DNA of 64,000 bases from Liolophura sinensis (taxonomy: Eukaryota > Mollusca > Polyplacophora > Chitonida > Chitonidae), in contig NC_088300.1 of NCBI RefSeq assembly GCF_032854445.1, forward strand, positions 69,664,984 through 69,728,983. The letters run 5' to 3'. A model generated the notes under the pieces. It was not told the DNA's origin. It worked only from the letters and a program-made list of their open reading frames with translations, and did not search any database. The number at the start of each line of letters is the position of its first letter. Positions within the stretch are counted from its first letter, which is position 1. Position numbers and translations under genes: made by a program. Below, one piece after another: positions 49,000-62,725 of this stretch.

Positions 49000-49660
49000 G
49001 AATGACATTATCGGTGAAGCGATACTGAGAGATCATAAAATGGCGGCATGATGCGTCTTTATGAGTAGTCTAGAAGCAAACACGAACTGATCAACCCAAT
49101 AAACTGCATCAATGGCTATGTTTTGTAGGGATTTGAAGAACTAATCCGCGCAGACAAGTCAACAGATAAAAGTGTGTGGTTTCTCTCATTGCGTTAAATA
49201 TATCAATTTATTGCCCAAACCAACTGACGATTACAAGCCTGATGTCACGTCAGTAAACTTAAAGAAACACTAACATAGACGTTCACTTCCCCCACACATA
49301 CATCAGCGGGAACGGCAATGCCTCCATGATTGTAAAAGTCATTTTTAAAGACAAGTTTCCAAACTTGAGTAATATTAAAAGATATCTTGGAAAAAATCTC
49401 TGATATTATTATTTATGGGTCTGCATAAAAAAGCAGCTTGGAGAGACACCTAATCCGCAAGGAGAAACACAAGACAGAGGCGCGGCGGTGATTAGAGAAT
49501 GAGAGGAAATAATCGGGATTGCCTCATGAAGCTGAGCGGAAAGCTGGGATCATAGCATTCACTGATAATGAAATCTCTACTTCAACATTAAGTCAGCATT
49601 GACATTATAATTAAATTGTGCCATTCCATATCACTGTCTAATGGATTACGCAACATGAAT
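49000..49660. other. Non-coding stretch with K50-homeodomain-type motifs
   Basis: No long open frame and no repeat. TAATCC at 49142 and 49451 (both in the context CTAATCCGC) and GGATTA at 49643 match the Otx/Pitx/Gsc type core. Candidate regulatory DNA only; density is not far above chance. Confidence 0.2.
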
Positions 49661-50315
49661 TGTCCATTAAGTTAAATTAAATCATATTATGCTATAATAC
49701 TTACGTTATTAATATTTACATTTGGAAATCAGAATAAATAATTATTCAGGGGTTTTCCAGTACTTTCTGCTTAATATGTTAGGATATAAGTTCAACTGCT
49801 CGATGTATTCAGTATTCCCCAGCATTCCCCTGCCCTTTGCAATTTTTGCAGAACAAAAATGTGGTTCGATTTTCTTGTTCGGTGGATATTTTTACTTGGT
49901 TTGATCTGAGAATATTTTCCTGCTTGGACTGTTGCAGCTTTGGATGCTGGATAACTGTTTAAATATATCAGTGTGATGAGGAACTCTCGATTAGGAGGCC
50001 AAGGTCACATGAAGGCAAAACATAAATAAATAAAAATGAAAAATACACCAAGCACGAGAAATCACGAAGGCCATACAGCTGAACGTTTGTCATGCAAGCA
50101 TAGTAAGGCTTCTGTTAACTAGACTGACGCAGAACATTTACACCTGTCAGAGGTATCATTCAGTTCAAGATGAAAATCAAAAAACGATGCCTCAAGGATA
50201 TATACAGTTTAAGGGAAACAATGCAGTGATGATAGTAACTGACTCATACAATCGTAATGATGAGCTATTTAATAGAAACACACAATATTCGCAGTCCACA
50301 TCTAGAAAAGACAAA
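49661..50315. other. Spacer, nothing recognised
   Basis: Strongly AT-rich at the left end. No gene or repeat until the 60-bp array. Confidence 0.4.
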
Positions 50316-50854
50316 CGAACAAGCTAAGTGCAATATAAGCACTACTTACGTTATGAAAGTTCCGTAATGTTTAGTCGAACAAGCTAAGGGCAATATAAGC
50401 ACTACTTACATTATGAACGTTCCGTAATATTTAGTCGAACAAGATAAGTACAATGTGAGTCCCACTTAAGTTATGAACGTTCGTAATATTTAGTCGAACA
50501 AGATAAGTACAATATAAGCACTACTTACGTTATGAACGTTCCGTAATATTTAGCCGAACAAGATAAGTACAATATAAGCACTACTTACGTTATGAACGTT
50601 CCGTAATGTTTAGTCGAACAAGTTAAGTGCAATATAAGCACTACTTACGTTATGAACGTTCCGTAATATTTAGTCGAACAAGCTAAGTGCAATATAAGCA
50701 CTACTTACATTATGAACGTTCCGTAATATTTAGTCGAACAAGCTAAGTGCAATATAAGCACTACATACATTATGAACGTTCCGCAATGTTTAGTCGAACA
50801 AGATAAGTGCAATATAAGCACCACCTAAGTTGTGAACGTTCCGTAATATTGAGT
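50316..50854. repeat. 60-bp minisatellite, 9 copies, with two dyads per unit
   Basis: The unit is CGAACAAGCTAAGTGCAATA, TAAGCACTACTTACGTTATG, AACGTTCCGTAATATTTAGT. Units start at 50316, 50376, 50436 and 50495 and continue to 50854, with one 1-bp deletion and few substitutions. Each canonical unit carries ACGTT-ATG-AACGT and AGTGC-AATATAA-GCACT inverted repeats. Several units have lost the second dyad (AAGTAC in place of AAGTGC). No spacer diversity and no adjacent cas-like gene, so this is not a CRISPR array. Confidence 0.95.
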
Positions 50855-52545
50855 CGATGAACACCTTAAAGAAATTCATTTAGCTAAATATTTGAGTACG
50901 TCTACTAATGTATCTGTGGGCAAAGACCTCAACAATGATTTTACCAATTTGATAAATGAGAATGCTCACTGGAATGTGCAAGAGGTCTGAAATATTACTA
51001 TATAGCCCCTTATGGTAACGCTTGTGTGTACGGTAAAACATTTTTACAGTTTATTTATTTTTACCATGCTGCACACACTGGCATACGGTTCTGTTTGCCT
51101 GTCGTGCATTATGGCACTTTTGTGGATTCGCTTGATCACTTGATAAACGCTACCAGTTGTTTCAGTTTTAGTTCTGGTGATAAAAAAAAACGAATCTCTT
51201 TTCTCATATTAGTAATTGTGTGAAACAACGTATTAGATCATAAAGGACTCTGCACTCTACTGATGTTATTTTCCATCAAACAGAATAGTTTGCTTGAGTT
51301 ACGTATACAATTACACGCCGTCATATACAAGCCATTTTTCACTTAGAAAGTGCGAGTAAAAGGAGGCCTGAATTAACATACTGCCACGGGTCGTCCTGGA
51401 TTATTTGGTTGATATCGTTTTGATAGAGTCAAACAGCTTGAGGAACAATTGACGACTCCGGGAATATTGAATAGACCGTCAGCTGTGGAGGGCCGTCATC
51501 AAATAGGAGTTGGTATAGGAATAAGCATGTTCAAGCTAATCCCGTTAAATGTTTTATTTCATTAACTGCCATAAAATTCACCCAGGTCATTGTGTCCGTC
51601 TGCACCTATATCCGCCATTGTCTCTGTTAGCAACCCATCTGTTACTCACCTTTTTCTAGTCAGCGCTGAGCATTATGCATGCTGCACCCGGCCGATATGG
51701 TCATCTGTTTACGGGTATTAGTGTGCTGAACGCAGTGACCAGTGAGCTGGACACACAGACAAAAGAGTCATGTGGGGCTTTAAGAAACGACCACAGCCGG
51801 TCGTCCACATCACCCAAACCGCCATTCTGGGATAGTGATAGCGTCATTTCTTACTAGAACTATTCCCAGACAGTTCCTGACATACGGTGCAGGGAAGACA
51901 TAAACTTGAGAATCAATACTGGAGGGATGTCATAGTGCCAAGTACGACGCAAACATAAATCCTGCAGCTTGGTACAAAATGTGTAACTCCAGGTTTCAAG
52001 CAAGTAGCTGCCCCATGACCTTTTGCACTGACAAAGAAGGATAAACGGACGAAGTGGGGAAAAATTAAAAAAATTCATCAGTTATGGTTGCTTTTGTCAG
52101 CACCATATAATGTTTGCCTTTCTGTTCTCTGAATCATTCATATTTAATTGCACATTTTTTTAGATCAGTATGCAGCTGTTTAGCCCAAGACACAGACGGT
52201 ATTGCCCAAGTGAACTAAGTAAACATCCTACCGTGACAAACACAACCCGGAGACGTAGTATTAAGACAGTTTCCTCTCACGATTGGACACGCCCTGCCGA
52301 CGGGTGATTCACTGTGCTTCAAACTAATTCTGCGGAGATGGAAATTTAATCTGTCACTAGAAAGATTTCCTTCGCCAGATGTTTGTGCTTTATGGATGCA
52401 GTTTTGAATGGATTCTGAATTTCAAATTATTGCAAATACTCACAGAATAAACATCAAATCTGAAGTATCAGTCTGGGTGGATAATTCTTTTGACTGGAAA
52501 TTGTAACTTTTATTTATTTGTTTATTGGATTTTTTTATCACTCAG
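50855..52545. other. Intergenic, nothing recognised
   Basis: No domain-bearing frame and no repeat recognised. Confidence 0.4.
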
Positions 52546-52600
52546 CCCCCCCACCCCCCACCCCACACACACCCCCACCCCCACCCCCCCCACACACACT
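52546..52600. other. C/CA-rich tract, G-quadruplex potential on minus strand
   Basis: Six or more C runs of four to seven, separated by A or ACACACA, in 55 bp. The minus strand therefore has multiple G tracts that fit a quadruplex. It also creates spurious proline- and glycine-rich frames on both strands. Confidence 0.7.
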
Positions 52601-53019
52601 AAGAGATACCGAGTTCATGAAAATGGTCAGAGCTGACCATTTATTACCATTTGGGGCTATGATTGGGGGGCGGGGGAATCCCGAAGGAGCAGCACAATCA
52701 GTGGATGCATGATGAGTTGTATGAGTTGTATGGGCTGAAGAGATGACAATACATGACAAGTCTTTGTTTTAGGAAATCAGCATATGAGGGTAAATATTAA
52801 GTGCTAAATTAAAACCGGCCTATCCACAATTTGCAAAACTTCATTGTCTGCTCTTCCCTATAGAAGCCTTATTACAATGTGTTTGAAATTGTTTCGAAGT
52901 CAGTCATTTAATGGCCTGAGTTAGCGAAACACGATGAAATTAATTTGACAGTTACCTCCTTCTAACAACTATAATTCGACAGACGCTTAACCTAGGCCAT
53001 TTGTCTTCTCCTTAAAATG

Positions 53020-53640
53020 CAAAAGCAATTTCTGTTTGTTTTTTCTTTTGGCATGCAAGAGAAAATTCCAAACTTGTTGGCTGGCAGAATTGATTGTGTA
53101 TTAGGCCAAAAATATGAATTATTTCCAGTCAATTTGTCCAAGATAAAAGCTATAGAGTAGAGGTAATCCATTAAGACGGGTGACAGAGAAACTTCTGAAT
53201 TAGTATGTAGATTCTATCTGCACAAAGAACCGATGAGACCAATGAGCTATGATCTGACAATAGCGCAAATGATGTTACTGCGTTCATCAGAAAATGTGGC
53301 ATCTCTGTGGAAGCCGACCTGATGGACAGCCAACAGAGGGTGGCGTGGGGCAAGGCTTAATTATGTCACACAAAGATTGCCCATTAAAGGAAAAGTGAGA
53401 ACTAGAGAAGAGTCGGTGATGGAATAATTAGTGAAATTCACAGTAAATGTCCTTGTCAGCAAAGCCGGCCTTATAGTTGGTGACTTAATTAGCTCGCCCA
53501 ATCGGGCAAATCTTTCTCACTTCCAGCTTCAAGTAAATACAAGGAAGACGGGGAGACAACGATTTGGGGCCACCTTCAGTGGAAGACGACACGCTGTCAT
53601 CGATAATAACTGCATTAGATTCTAATCACGATAAGAAGAT
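53020..53640. other. Balanced-composition non-coding stretch, candidate regulatory DNA
   Basis: About 600 bp lacking repeats and long ATG-initiated frames, with TTAATTA at 53357 and TAATTA at 53425 and 53486. It differs in texture from the AT-rich DNA to its right. Only alignment to related genomes could show conservation. Confidence 0.2.
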
Positions 53641-55188
53641 AGCCATATTTAAATATTTTGTTGTCTGTTTTCAAAAGAATGAATTTGAACGCAGCATGGA
53701 AGGTACATTTTCAGCGCGGGTTACTCATCGCTCCTAAAACACGTTCAGAGTCGCTGTATCTTAAGACTCGTTTATTCTTTTATTAGTAATATGTGGCTTG
53801 CAGTATTAGGTTTTGCCTTGCTCGTTTTTAGTTTAGTAGGAAAGTATGAAGGTACGAGTGTTTGTAATTAGGAACTATTAGGTTAGTCGAAGAATTAAAA
53901 ATCTTCACAACGGAATAACATCAAAGAAAAATGAAGTGTGCATCATGAGAAGGACAATTAAAAAGTCTAAGAAAGAATTTAAAATGTTTCATGTAGTAAA
54001 TGCAGACAAATGTTTGGATGATGAGGTGTGGTTTATGGATCATATTCAAAATGTTTATTGCGAATGATGTCACAAATCTTTTCCACACCTTTAAATATAA
54101 TTAAGAATGTACAGCACAAAAAAGCAAACTAGAGCAGCGACTACAGTGCGATAGCTGTAAAATGGTCATATTTACCTCATTCAATGTTTTATTACTCTTC
54201 CTGTAAAAGCATAAATAATGACATTTTACACGCCCTATAGCATCATGATTTTAGCAGAACTAAGTAAAAAAATGCAGTGATGTTAACTGCAATTTACTAC
54301 ACGTCACTGGTCTAGAAGTACGCATATGTGTTCAGCTCAGCGCCACGAACCTTACACGTGTAAAGTTTACCAGCTGTGCACGTATAATGGCAGAGAAGGG
54401 CCAGTATGACATCACTGGCGACACGCATTATCAATACAGGATTCATAAAGCCTACCTTACACCCAATACATTTCGCTGCAATGAATTCAGTTACTAAAAA
54501 TCTGCTCAAATTAGTATGTTAGGTATGTTTAGATTCAGTTTTCAATGGTCTTTCTTCTTATTGCTTACTTGGTTTTTAGGTTTTCGTCCGTTGATATAAC
54601 ATTTTTCAAAATCTCGATCCACAAGCATGTGAACGAGTGTGGACCATAACCAAAGCTGGATTACGCGTGAATATTTCTGTTCAAATGAACCCTTGGCGCC
54701 AGAAACGATACATTTATTTTTTTTATTTGTTTATTTATTATTATTTTATTATTATTATTTTTTTATTGATGTTTTGTTTCCGTTGTGGAGAATGTTACAA
54801 ACAATACAAAAGTGTGATTCACTGATTAACAGGACATGTAATAAAGACTGTATTGGCAGTGGAGGTTCATACACGTGTAGTTACGTATTGCTGTAAAAAA
54901 ATATCAAGCAAAAAAGTAATGCTCTTGTAAAATTAAAACCGATGACATTTATTCAGAGAGCATGCACTAGTTTTGAAAGTTTACTTTCTGACCAGCTAGA
55001 AATACAAAGGTTGGGTTTGGATTAGAAAATTGTGTAGAAAACAAATCGGATTACAGATTAAATTTTAAATTTTTATATTTCTGCCGATATACTAATGCAT
55101 AGGATACATGCCTTAACGCACCAGTATGAAGATTTAACCTGTTCATATATGAATGTAGTAGAATTTAACCAGCGAGAAGTCATCAGTG
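53641..55188. other. Intergenic, nothing recognised
   Basis: Includes a T/A-only tract at about 54713-54770 (TTTATTATT-type). No gene recognised. Confidence 0.4.
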
Positions 55189-55260
55189 TATTTATTTGTT
55201 TCATTTAGTTAATTAACGCTATACTCAAGAATATTTCATGTGTACAATGGCGGCTGGTTT
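55189..55260 (-). repeat. SINE family A, tail relic
   Basis: TATTTATTTG, then ACGCTATACTCAAGAATATT and ACAATGGCGGCTGG: the tail domain only, diverged. Confidence 0.65.
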
Positions 55261-55424
55261 TATAGCCAAATTTATATAGCTGTCAAAAGTAATAGCCTAA
55301 TTATAATGTACATCCATGCAGGAAAATGTTACAATTTCTACGATATATGTTGGATTTTATAAGGCGAACTATTTTAAACAATATCCATATTGTGTTACTG
55401 TCTATGTAAAAATACGTAAAGACA

Positions 55425-55448
55425 CCCCCCCCCCCCCCCCGCCCCCAC
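55425..55448. repeat. Poly-C tract
   Basis: About 16 consecutive C, one G, then CCCCCACC. A homopolymer of this length is also an error-prone point for assembly. Confidence 0.9.
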
Positions 55449-57889
55449 CTCTCCTGGCCCAGCCAGGTGCAACATGGAGACCAATCAGACCAGTTCGAAT
55501 TCTTTATATCCTATGCCTGCGTAAGGAGAACGATGTATCACGATACTGTAGAGAAGATGAGTACCGCTACCTGGCTGGTTGCAGTGAAACTTATCGGTCG
55601 AAGTAGATATGAATGCATAGAATGACGATCTCCAAGTTTAGTTTTTAATTAATTTACATTATAATCGAAGTATATATTCAAAACTATTGAAGGTAAAATT
55701 GTGTTAGTTTAATTGACTTTTTTTCTTTATAATTCCAATACAACCCTTATTTACATGGGCATGTATATTAATGAACCGGTTAGACATACGAGAAAACATA
55801 ACATATATCAACGTTGAGTCAAATGTTCTCAACATTCACCCAGACTTTGACAAAAAAAAACAACATAAAAATATTCCTTCCAAATTAAAGGTCTTCCCCG
55901 TGCTTTAACGAAATTACAAATGCATAGTTGAAGCTCTAAACCGAATTACCGTAGCCAACGCTTATGCTCGAAGAGGAAACCTTTTTTCACAAGTCTTACA
56001 TATCAGCTCTGTTCTCTTAAACCTCTTAAAGCCATTTTTGGGTGAGACTTCTGAAAAAAAAAGATAACATTAACATGATGTGTACAATACTGTGAAGTTG
56101 AGTCCAGATAGTTGCATTCGTTTAGTTTGGGAAGTAAATAGATTTAAATGTATTACTAATTAATTTCTAGATTTCCCACAGGCAGTATTCGCCGTGGTAA
56201 GTGAAAGCAGTGGTCGAGGGAAAATGCTACAAATGAGATTAAAACCTAATCCTGTTAAGATAAATAAGTACGAGTAATTTAATTACACTGTCCGACTTTC
56301 CCCGGACAATTACAGCTTCTCCTCGGAGATTTGACTCTTCTGTAGATTAGCCACCGGCCATTTTGTATACGACATCGAACGGGGATTTACACGTTATCAA
56401 GAAAATTCACTTAACGTCTTTGCGACCACTGATCCTACGGTCAAGCAGAGCGCAACGGTGGGTAAGGTGCACCACCGGTTACATGTGTGCAGAGAAGCTG
56501 GACAAACAAACACGCAGGACAACGTAAACAAAGCCCACTGGTCACTGTAGCGTGTGCTGACCACGTCCAGAGCCGAGTCATGACGTCATTCTCCTCCGCT
56601 GGACCCAAGATCGCTGAAATCAAAATTTTGGTCATTAAACTTGGTATGTTCTTGTCCGTTACTTTAGGTGAAATTTGTTTTATAATAGCTTACCTATACA
56701 ATAACAATATCTTGACCGTGTTACGGAAGAAACAACAATTTTAAAGTGTTATGAAACTTAAACTTAAATCTAAGATCGCATCACGATCCCGGGCCCAAGT
56801 GATGAAGTAAAAATACATTTTGCCGCCATATGCATTCTGCATATATGCAGCTGTGTAGAGGAAATGAGATACAATGGTTTTTAATAGTTTCTTGTGGGTG
56901 GTGCCTGCGAATTGCTTCTAGCAGCAATCAAATAAACAACTACAAATGACATGGTGCTTTAACCGCTTAAAGTTAATAAGTGGTAGGTTTATGACGTGTG
57001 AAGAACGCCAAAAAGAAAAATTTGTGAATTATTAAAAAAAGGTTATTTGGGCTTTAGAAAAAGAGCTGACAAATTGCTAAATGATATTCTCTATGCGGTA
57101 AGCCTAAAGCGTGTCGGTGAGTAAGATATTCGTAGGCTACAAAACCGAATTCTGGGAAACAAATCTGAAATTGAAGAAACGCTTGCAGAATGAGGAATGT
57201 GACTTGATCTAATATACTGGTTGAAGGCTCATCACATAAAGTGACATATTTGTCTAATGCGTGCTACTTCCAGCAGCCGATTCGCTTCGGAGGGATGCTT
57301 GGTAGTTAATTGTTGAATAACACGTAGCATTAGGAGCCGGTTATTAATATCACAAAATGTCCAGTTCCAGATCCACGTAGCTGCTAGAATCCGGATGAAG
57401 CACAACGGAAATAACACCATTAGGTAATCGAAAACCTATTCTCAAAGATTCTTGTGGGACCGAAGCCGGTCATAGCCAAATGGTAAATAACTATGCACAT
57501 AATACTAATGAAAACGTATATATATCACAGGGAGTGGGTTACAACCGAGTGGTAAATACGTTGGATGAGACACACGAAACGCGGTTTCAACCCCGGCCTT
57601 GGTTAGGGTATCCACATTCCCTGCTCTCACAGTTCGCTGAGCCTTGTTGACAATTAGCGATGGACGATACGCTTGTGACCGTTCGTGCAGTCTTCCGTGA
57701 GGTGAAACCCACCATATGTGGAAATTTTCGATAATAGTAACTTATAAATGGTGAGTGGTTTGGCTCTGACACTCCAGTGTCCTCCACCCATAAAAATAAC
57801 CGTTATCGTATATTCGCAATTTCTTTTTTTGAGTATTGCAGTAAAAAAATCATGCAAATAAAAAATACATATAATATCGTGCCCTATCA
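55449..57889. other. Intergenic, nothing firm
   Basis: A GC-richer patch at 56410-56640 holds the palindromic CRE-type decamer ATGACGTCAT (56580-56589) and frames of 64-85 codons on both strands with no domain. The rest is AT-rich and unrecognised. Confidence 0.35.
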
Positions 57890-58760
57890 GACCCAAGTAC
57901 CATTGTTACAGTGAGGTAATCATTTCGCACACTGCTCTACCAAACCTGTGAATACCATTATCATTAATTGGTTATATTGCCTCATTCCCTATCGGACAAA
58001 CATACCTCTATCATCATATCGCATAAAACCCTGTCAGAGCCATGCACTACTATCACTGAGGTAACATATCACATAACGTGCTTTCAGTCACATGTAATAC
58101 TATTAGCTGGGCAACATGTCACATAATGAGCTGTCAGACCCATATGCCACTATTGGTGAGGTAACTTACCAATAAATAACCAAAGTATCCCCGAATAAAT
58201 TCGAATTAATTAAGTTATTCTCGTTATTTAATCAAATAAATTCGAAATATTGAGATCGTTAAAATGAATTTCTTCTGAGTTACCTTGGTTATTTATTATG
58301 CTAAACTCTATCAACTGAATATCACATAATGCGCAGTCAGATCCACGTGTCATTACCAATGAAGTAACACATCACATAAAAGACCTACTTATCACTAGTA
58401 ATGAGTACAACAAAGAAATGTTATGGTATATCAGGTCTACAAACACGCACCAACCTCAAGGAGCTTAGCACATCACGTATTACCTAAACAGATCAACCCA
58501 CCCCTATTAGTGAGTTAATCATGTGACATAAGGCATGAATGGATTTGCCTGCTGCTATCACTGAGCAAATCATATCTCATAACGGATTAAGAAAATTACG
58601 TAGGCCTAGGCGCCACTGTCATTGAGGTGATAAAATGGTATTATTTGTTCATCACATCCCATAATTCTTATCAGAATTATGCTACTACTATCAATGGGTT
58701 TTTCAAATTTCACAACATCTTAATATATTCACGTAATACAGTCATCGGGGTAATTATGAT
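57890..58760. repeat. Decayed 50-bp tandem array
   Basis: The motif CACTGAGGTAACATATCACA, then TAACG, CTGTCAGA and CCATGTACCACTAT, repeats with a 50-bp period. The CATAA landmark falls at 58022, 58072 and 58122, and after an insertion at 58325 and 58375. Units on both sides are heavily diverged, with further recognisable landmarks near 58525 and 58575. Confidence 0.8.
58166..58318. mobile_element. 153-bp insertion with partial terminal inverted repeats (MITE-like)
   Basis: This breaks the 50-bp register by exactly 153 bp. Near its ends are AATAAATAACCAAAGTA (58171) and, inverted, TACCTTGGTTATTTATT (58281-58297), an inverted pair matching at 16 of 17 positions. Looser pairing and a direct repeat of AATAAATTCGAA lie inside. 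It is non-coding and AT-rich. A short non-autonomous DNA element is the simplest reading. The target duplication is unclear (AACT at both edges at best). Confidence 0.55.
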
Positions 58761-60733
<1,973 letters not shown>

Positions 60734-60964
60734 GTATTTATTTATTTATTTATTTATTTGATTGGTGTTTTACGCCGTACTCAAGAATACTTCACTTATA
60801 CGACGGCGGCCAGCATTATGGTGGGTGGAAACCGGGCAGAGCCCATGGGGAAACCTACGGCCATCCGCAGGATGCTGACAGACCTTCCCATGTACGGTCG
60901 GAGAGGAAATCAGCATGAGCTGGACTTGAACTCACAGCTAACCAACTGAGCCACGGCAGCCCCC
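60734..60964 (-). mobile_element. SINE family A, nearly complete
   Basis: A (TTTA)n tail at the left, full tail domain and body, GTGAGTTCAAGTCCAGC on the minus strand as B box, and a shortened tRNA head ending GCCACGGCAGCCCC. The middle of the head is deleted. TCAGTGATC (60725-60733) and TCAGTGGTC (60965-60973) flank it with one mismatch, a likely target-site duplication. Confidence 0.88.
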
Positions 60965-61050
60965 TCAGTGGTCTTGAATGGTATCCTCAGTCCCCTGACT
61001 TTCTTTCCGACACACGTTTTTGTTGGTAGACTTTTTTTCTCTCTAGTCGA

Positions 61051-61361
61051 TGCGATCCAGGGTCAATCCTGGGTCGAGTCACACCTAAGGCTTTAAAAGA
61101 GGAAGTTGTAACTTCCTCGCTTAGCGTTCATCATGAAGGGATAGTGCAACGACTGGTCGACACGTATCAATCTAATGGCTAGGGCCGGGCTGCTTACTTG
61201 CCTTCGGTAAGTCGTCTCAGTGAAGCAGCACTAGACCAAACAGGGGTGGAAATCCGTCCTGCAACAAGGAGACACATTGCAAGCGCTCTAAGGATTCCTT
61301 CTTCGTCATATGACTTAAAAATTGTTAAGTACGTTAAACCATAAGCACTCATTCACTCACC
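61051..61361 (+). mobile_element. SINE-like family B with target-site duplication
   Basis: Same landmark order as 27461-27800: TCCAGGGTCAATCCTGGGTC (B-box-like, imperfect palindrome), GAGGAAGTTGTAACTTCCTC, CTTGCCTTCGGTAAGTC, GTGAAGCAGCACTAGAC, AAAAATTGTTAAGTACG and a CACT-rich tail. CTAGTCGA occurs at 61043-61050 and 61362-61369, an 8-bp duplication flanking the element. Confidence 0.85.
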
Positions 61362-61599
61362 CTAGTCGAAGCCTAACCCAAGACAGGGAATACTATTTAG
61401 GAAAAGGCGTTCCATAACACAAAGAATGATCAATGGTTGAAATGGCCAAAACTAATAAGAAATCCACCGTAGGTTTGAAATGATTATGACTCAGTGCTTT
61501 GGGTGATCAGGCTTGAATATTAGTAACAAATATAAGTGACCAAGCCAACGTCACCTGGATGACTACTTATTGTTTGTTTTGCTTTGTGTGTGAGTGGGG

Positions 61600-61790
61600 G
61601 TCGTTTGTCTTATACAAGCTAAGACGGTAAAGTTTCAGGGTGTCGTAGATCAATCTTTGCCAGGTAACTGACAAGTGTTCAGACGGCAGCCAAGCCAGCG
61701 ATAACTGGATTCGAGCCAGCGACCTGATTAGTGACAGAACCAATCACTAAGTACACAGGGTTCAGGCGGACATCGGCCGCTGCAGTCGAT
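61600..61790 (-). repeat. tRNA-derived SINE-like fragment (family C-like)
   Basis: The minus strand has GTCGCTGGCTCGAATCCAG (B box) followed by GTCAGTTACCTGGCAAAGAT, paralleling 2522-2690 and 47835-47950. Heavily decayed. Confidence 0.4.
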
Positions 61791-62661
61791 CGCACCCTGT
61801 ATACTTTCTAATTATTTCTGGCATATTCTGATCTGCAAAGTTATTCATTTCTGATTTAAGTATATCAGTAAGAGCAACATGTTATGATCAGGGATGAAAT
61901 ATATTTTGTCTTGTACCAAAACAGTTTTCGCTTCTCATTTCTATCCGCGTATTGTTGTCCATGAATGTATACTGTAAAGTTTATTACACTCGTCACGTAG
62001 GTTTTGAGTAGACAGATGGACTGCGATTCGCCACAGTGAATGTTCTAGCTGAACTGCCTTTTACTGTTTGCCGTCAACATGTTTATTTCTTAACCATTCT
62101 GGTACTACAATGCATTAAGCACACAGCGAATCGTGTAGCTTGACCCATGTACATTTGCACAGCGTCATTGAAGTTGGAATACTGCGTTTTATTCTTCAAA
62201 ATCACCGGAAGTGTTTTTCGTAGACTCTGTATCACCCTAAATACCCAGAGTCTGTCGACGGGTACTCTACATATCCTGTGTTTGGTTATTGCCTAATCCT
62301 GGGTCTTATCGTTTGTGTTGTATGTAATTCAAAAACGTTATTGAAGACTATCATTTTTTGGTTGTACAAACTGATCCTGCCTCTTGTGTGAAGATTTTAA
62401 GGAACTTTACAAAGTACTGTTACAAAACTAGCGACATTCCATCAAACGCATTCACTCTAAGATTCTGAAATTTCACAATGAACATAATTCTCTGGTTTGT
62501 AAATGCCCATAATCCCTGGCTAACTGGGGTCTAGAGGTTGTATATGCATCGTGTTAACAACAATGCCGACTTTTGAGTTGTAATCAACTGTAAAGTACAT
62601 ATTTTTGACAAAAGAAAACTTAAAAACTAGCAAAATGTGGATACTGATTAATTGACGCGCT
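61791..62661. other. Intergenic, nothing recognised
   Basis: No coding or repeat signature recognised. Confidence 0.4.
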
Positions 62662-62725
62662 GAATGGCTGTAGTATAAGTGAAATATTCTTGAGTCCGGC
62701 GTAAAACAACAATGAGATAAATAAT
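62662..62725 (+). repeat. SINE family A, 3' tail fragment
   Basis: GTATAAGTGAAATATTCTTG, then AGTCCGGCGTAAAACAACAA and an A-rich end: the last 60 bp of the family in plus orientation. Confidence 0.8.

Noticed and set aside
50316-50854. CRISPR-like regular array
   Set aside because: Units are contiguous 60-bp tandem repeats without unique spacers, in a eukaryotic context with no cas genes.
52518-52759. Proline-rich and glycine-rich frames on opposite strands
   Set aside because: Both are read-outs of the C/CA-rich tract.
56580-56589. Perfect CRE palindrome ATGACGTCAT as a promoter of a nearby gene
   Set aside because: TGACGTCA octamers also occur at 16727, 17511, 18466 and 44310 with no adjacent gene. 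Without a gene start here it carries no functional claim.
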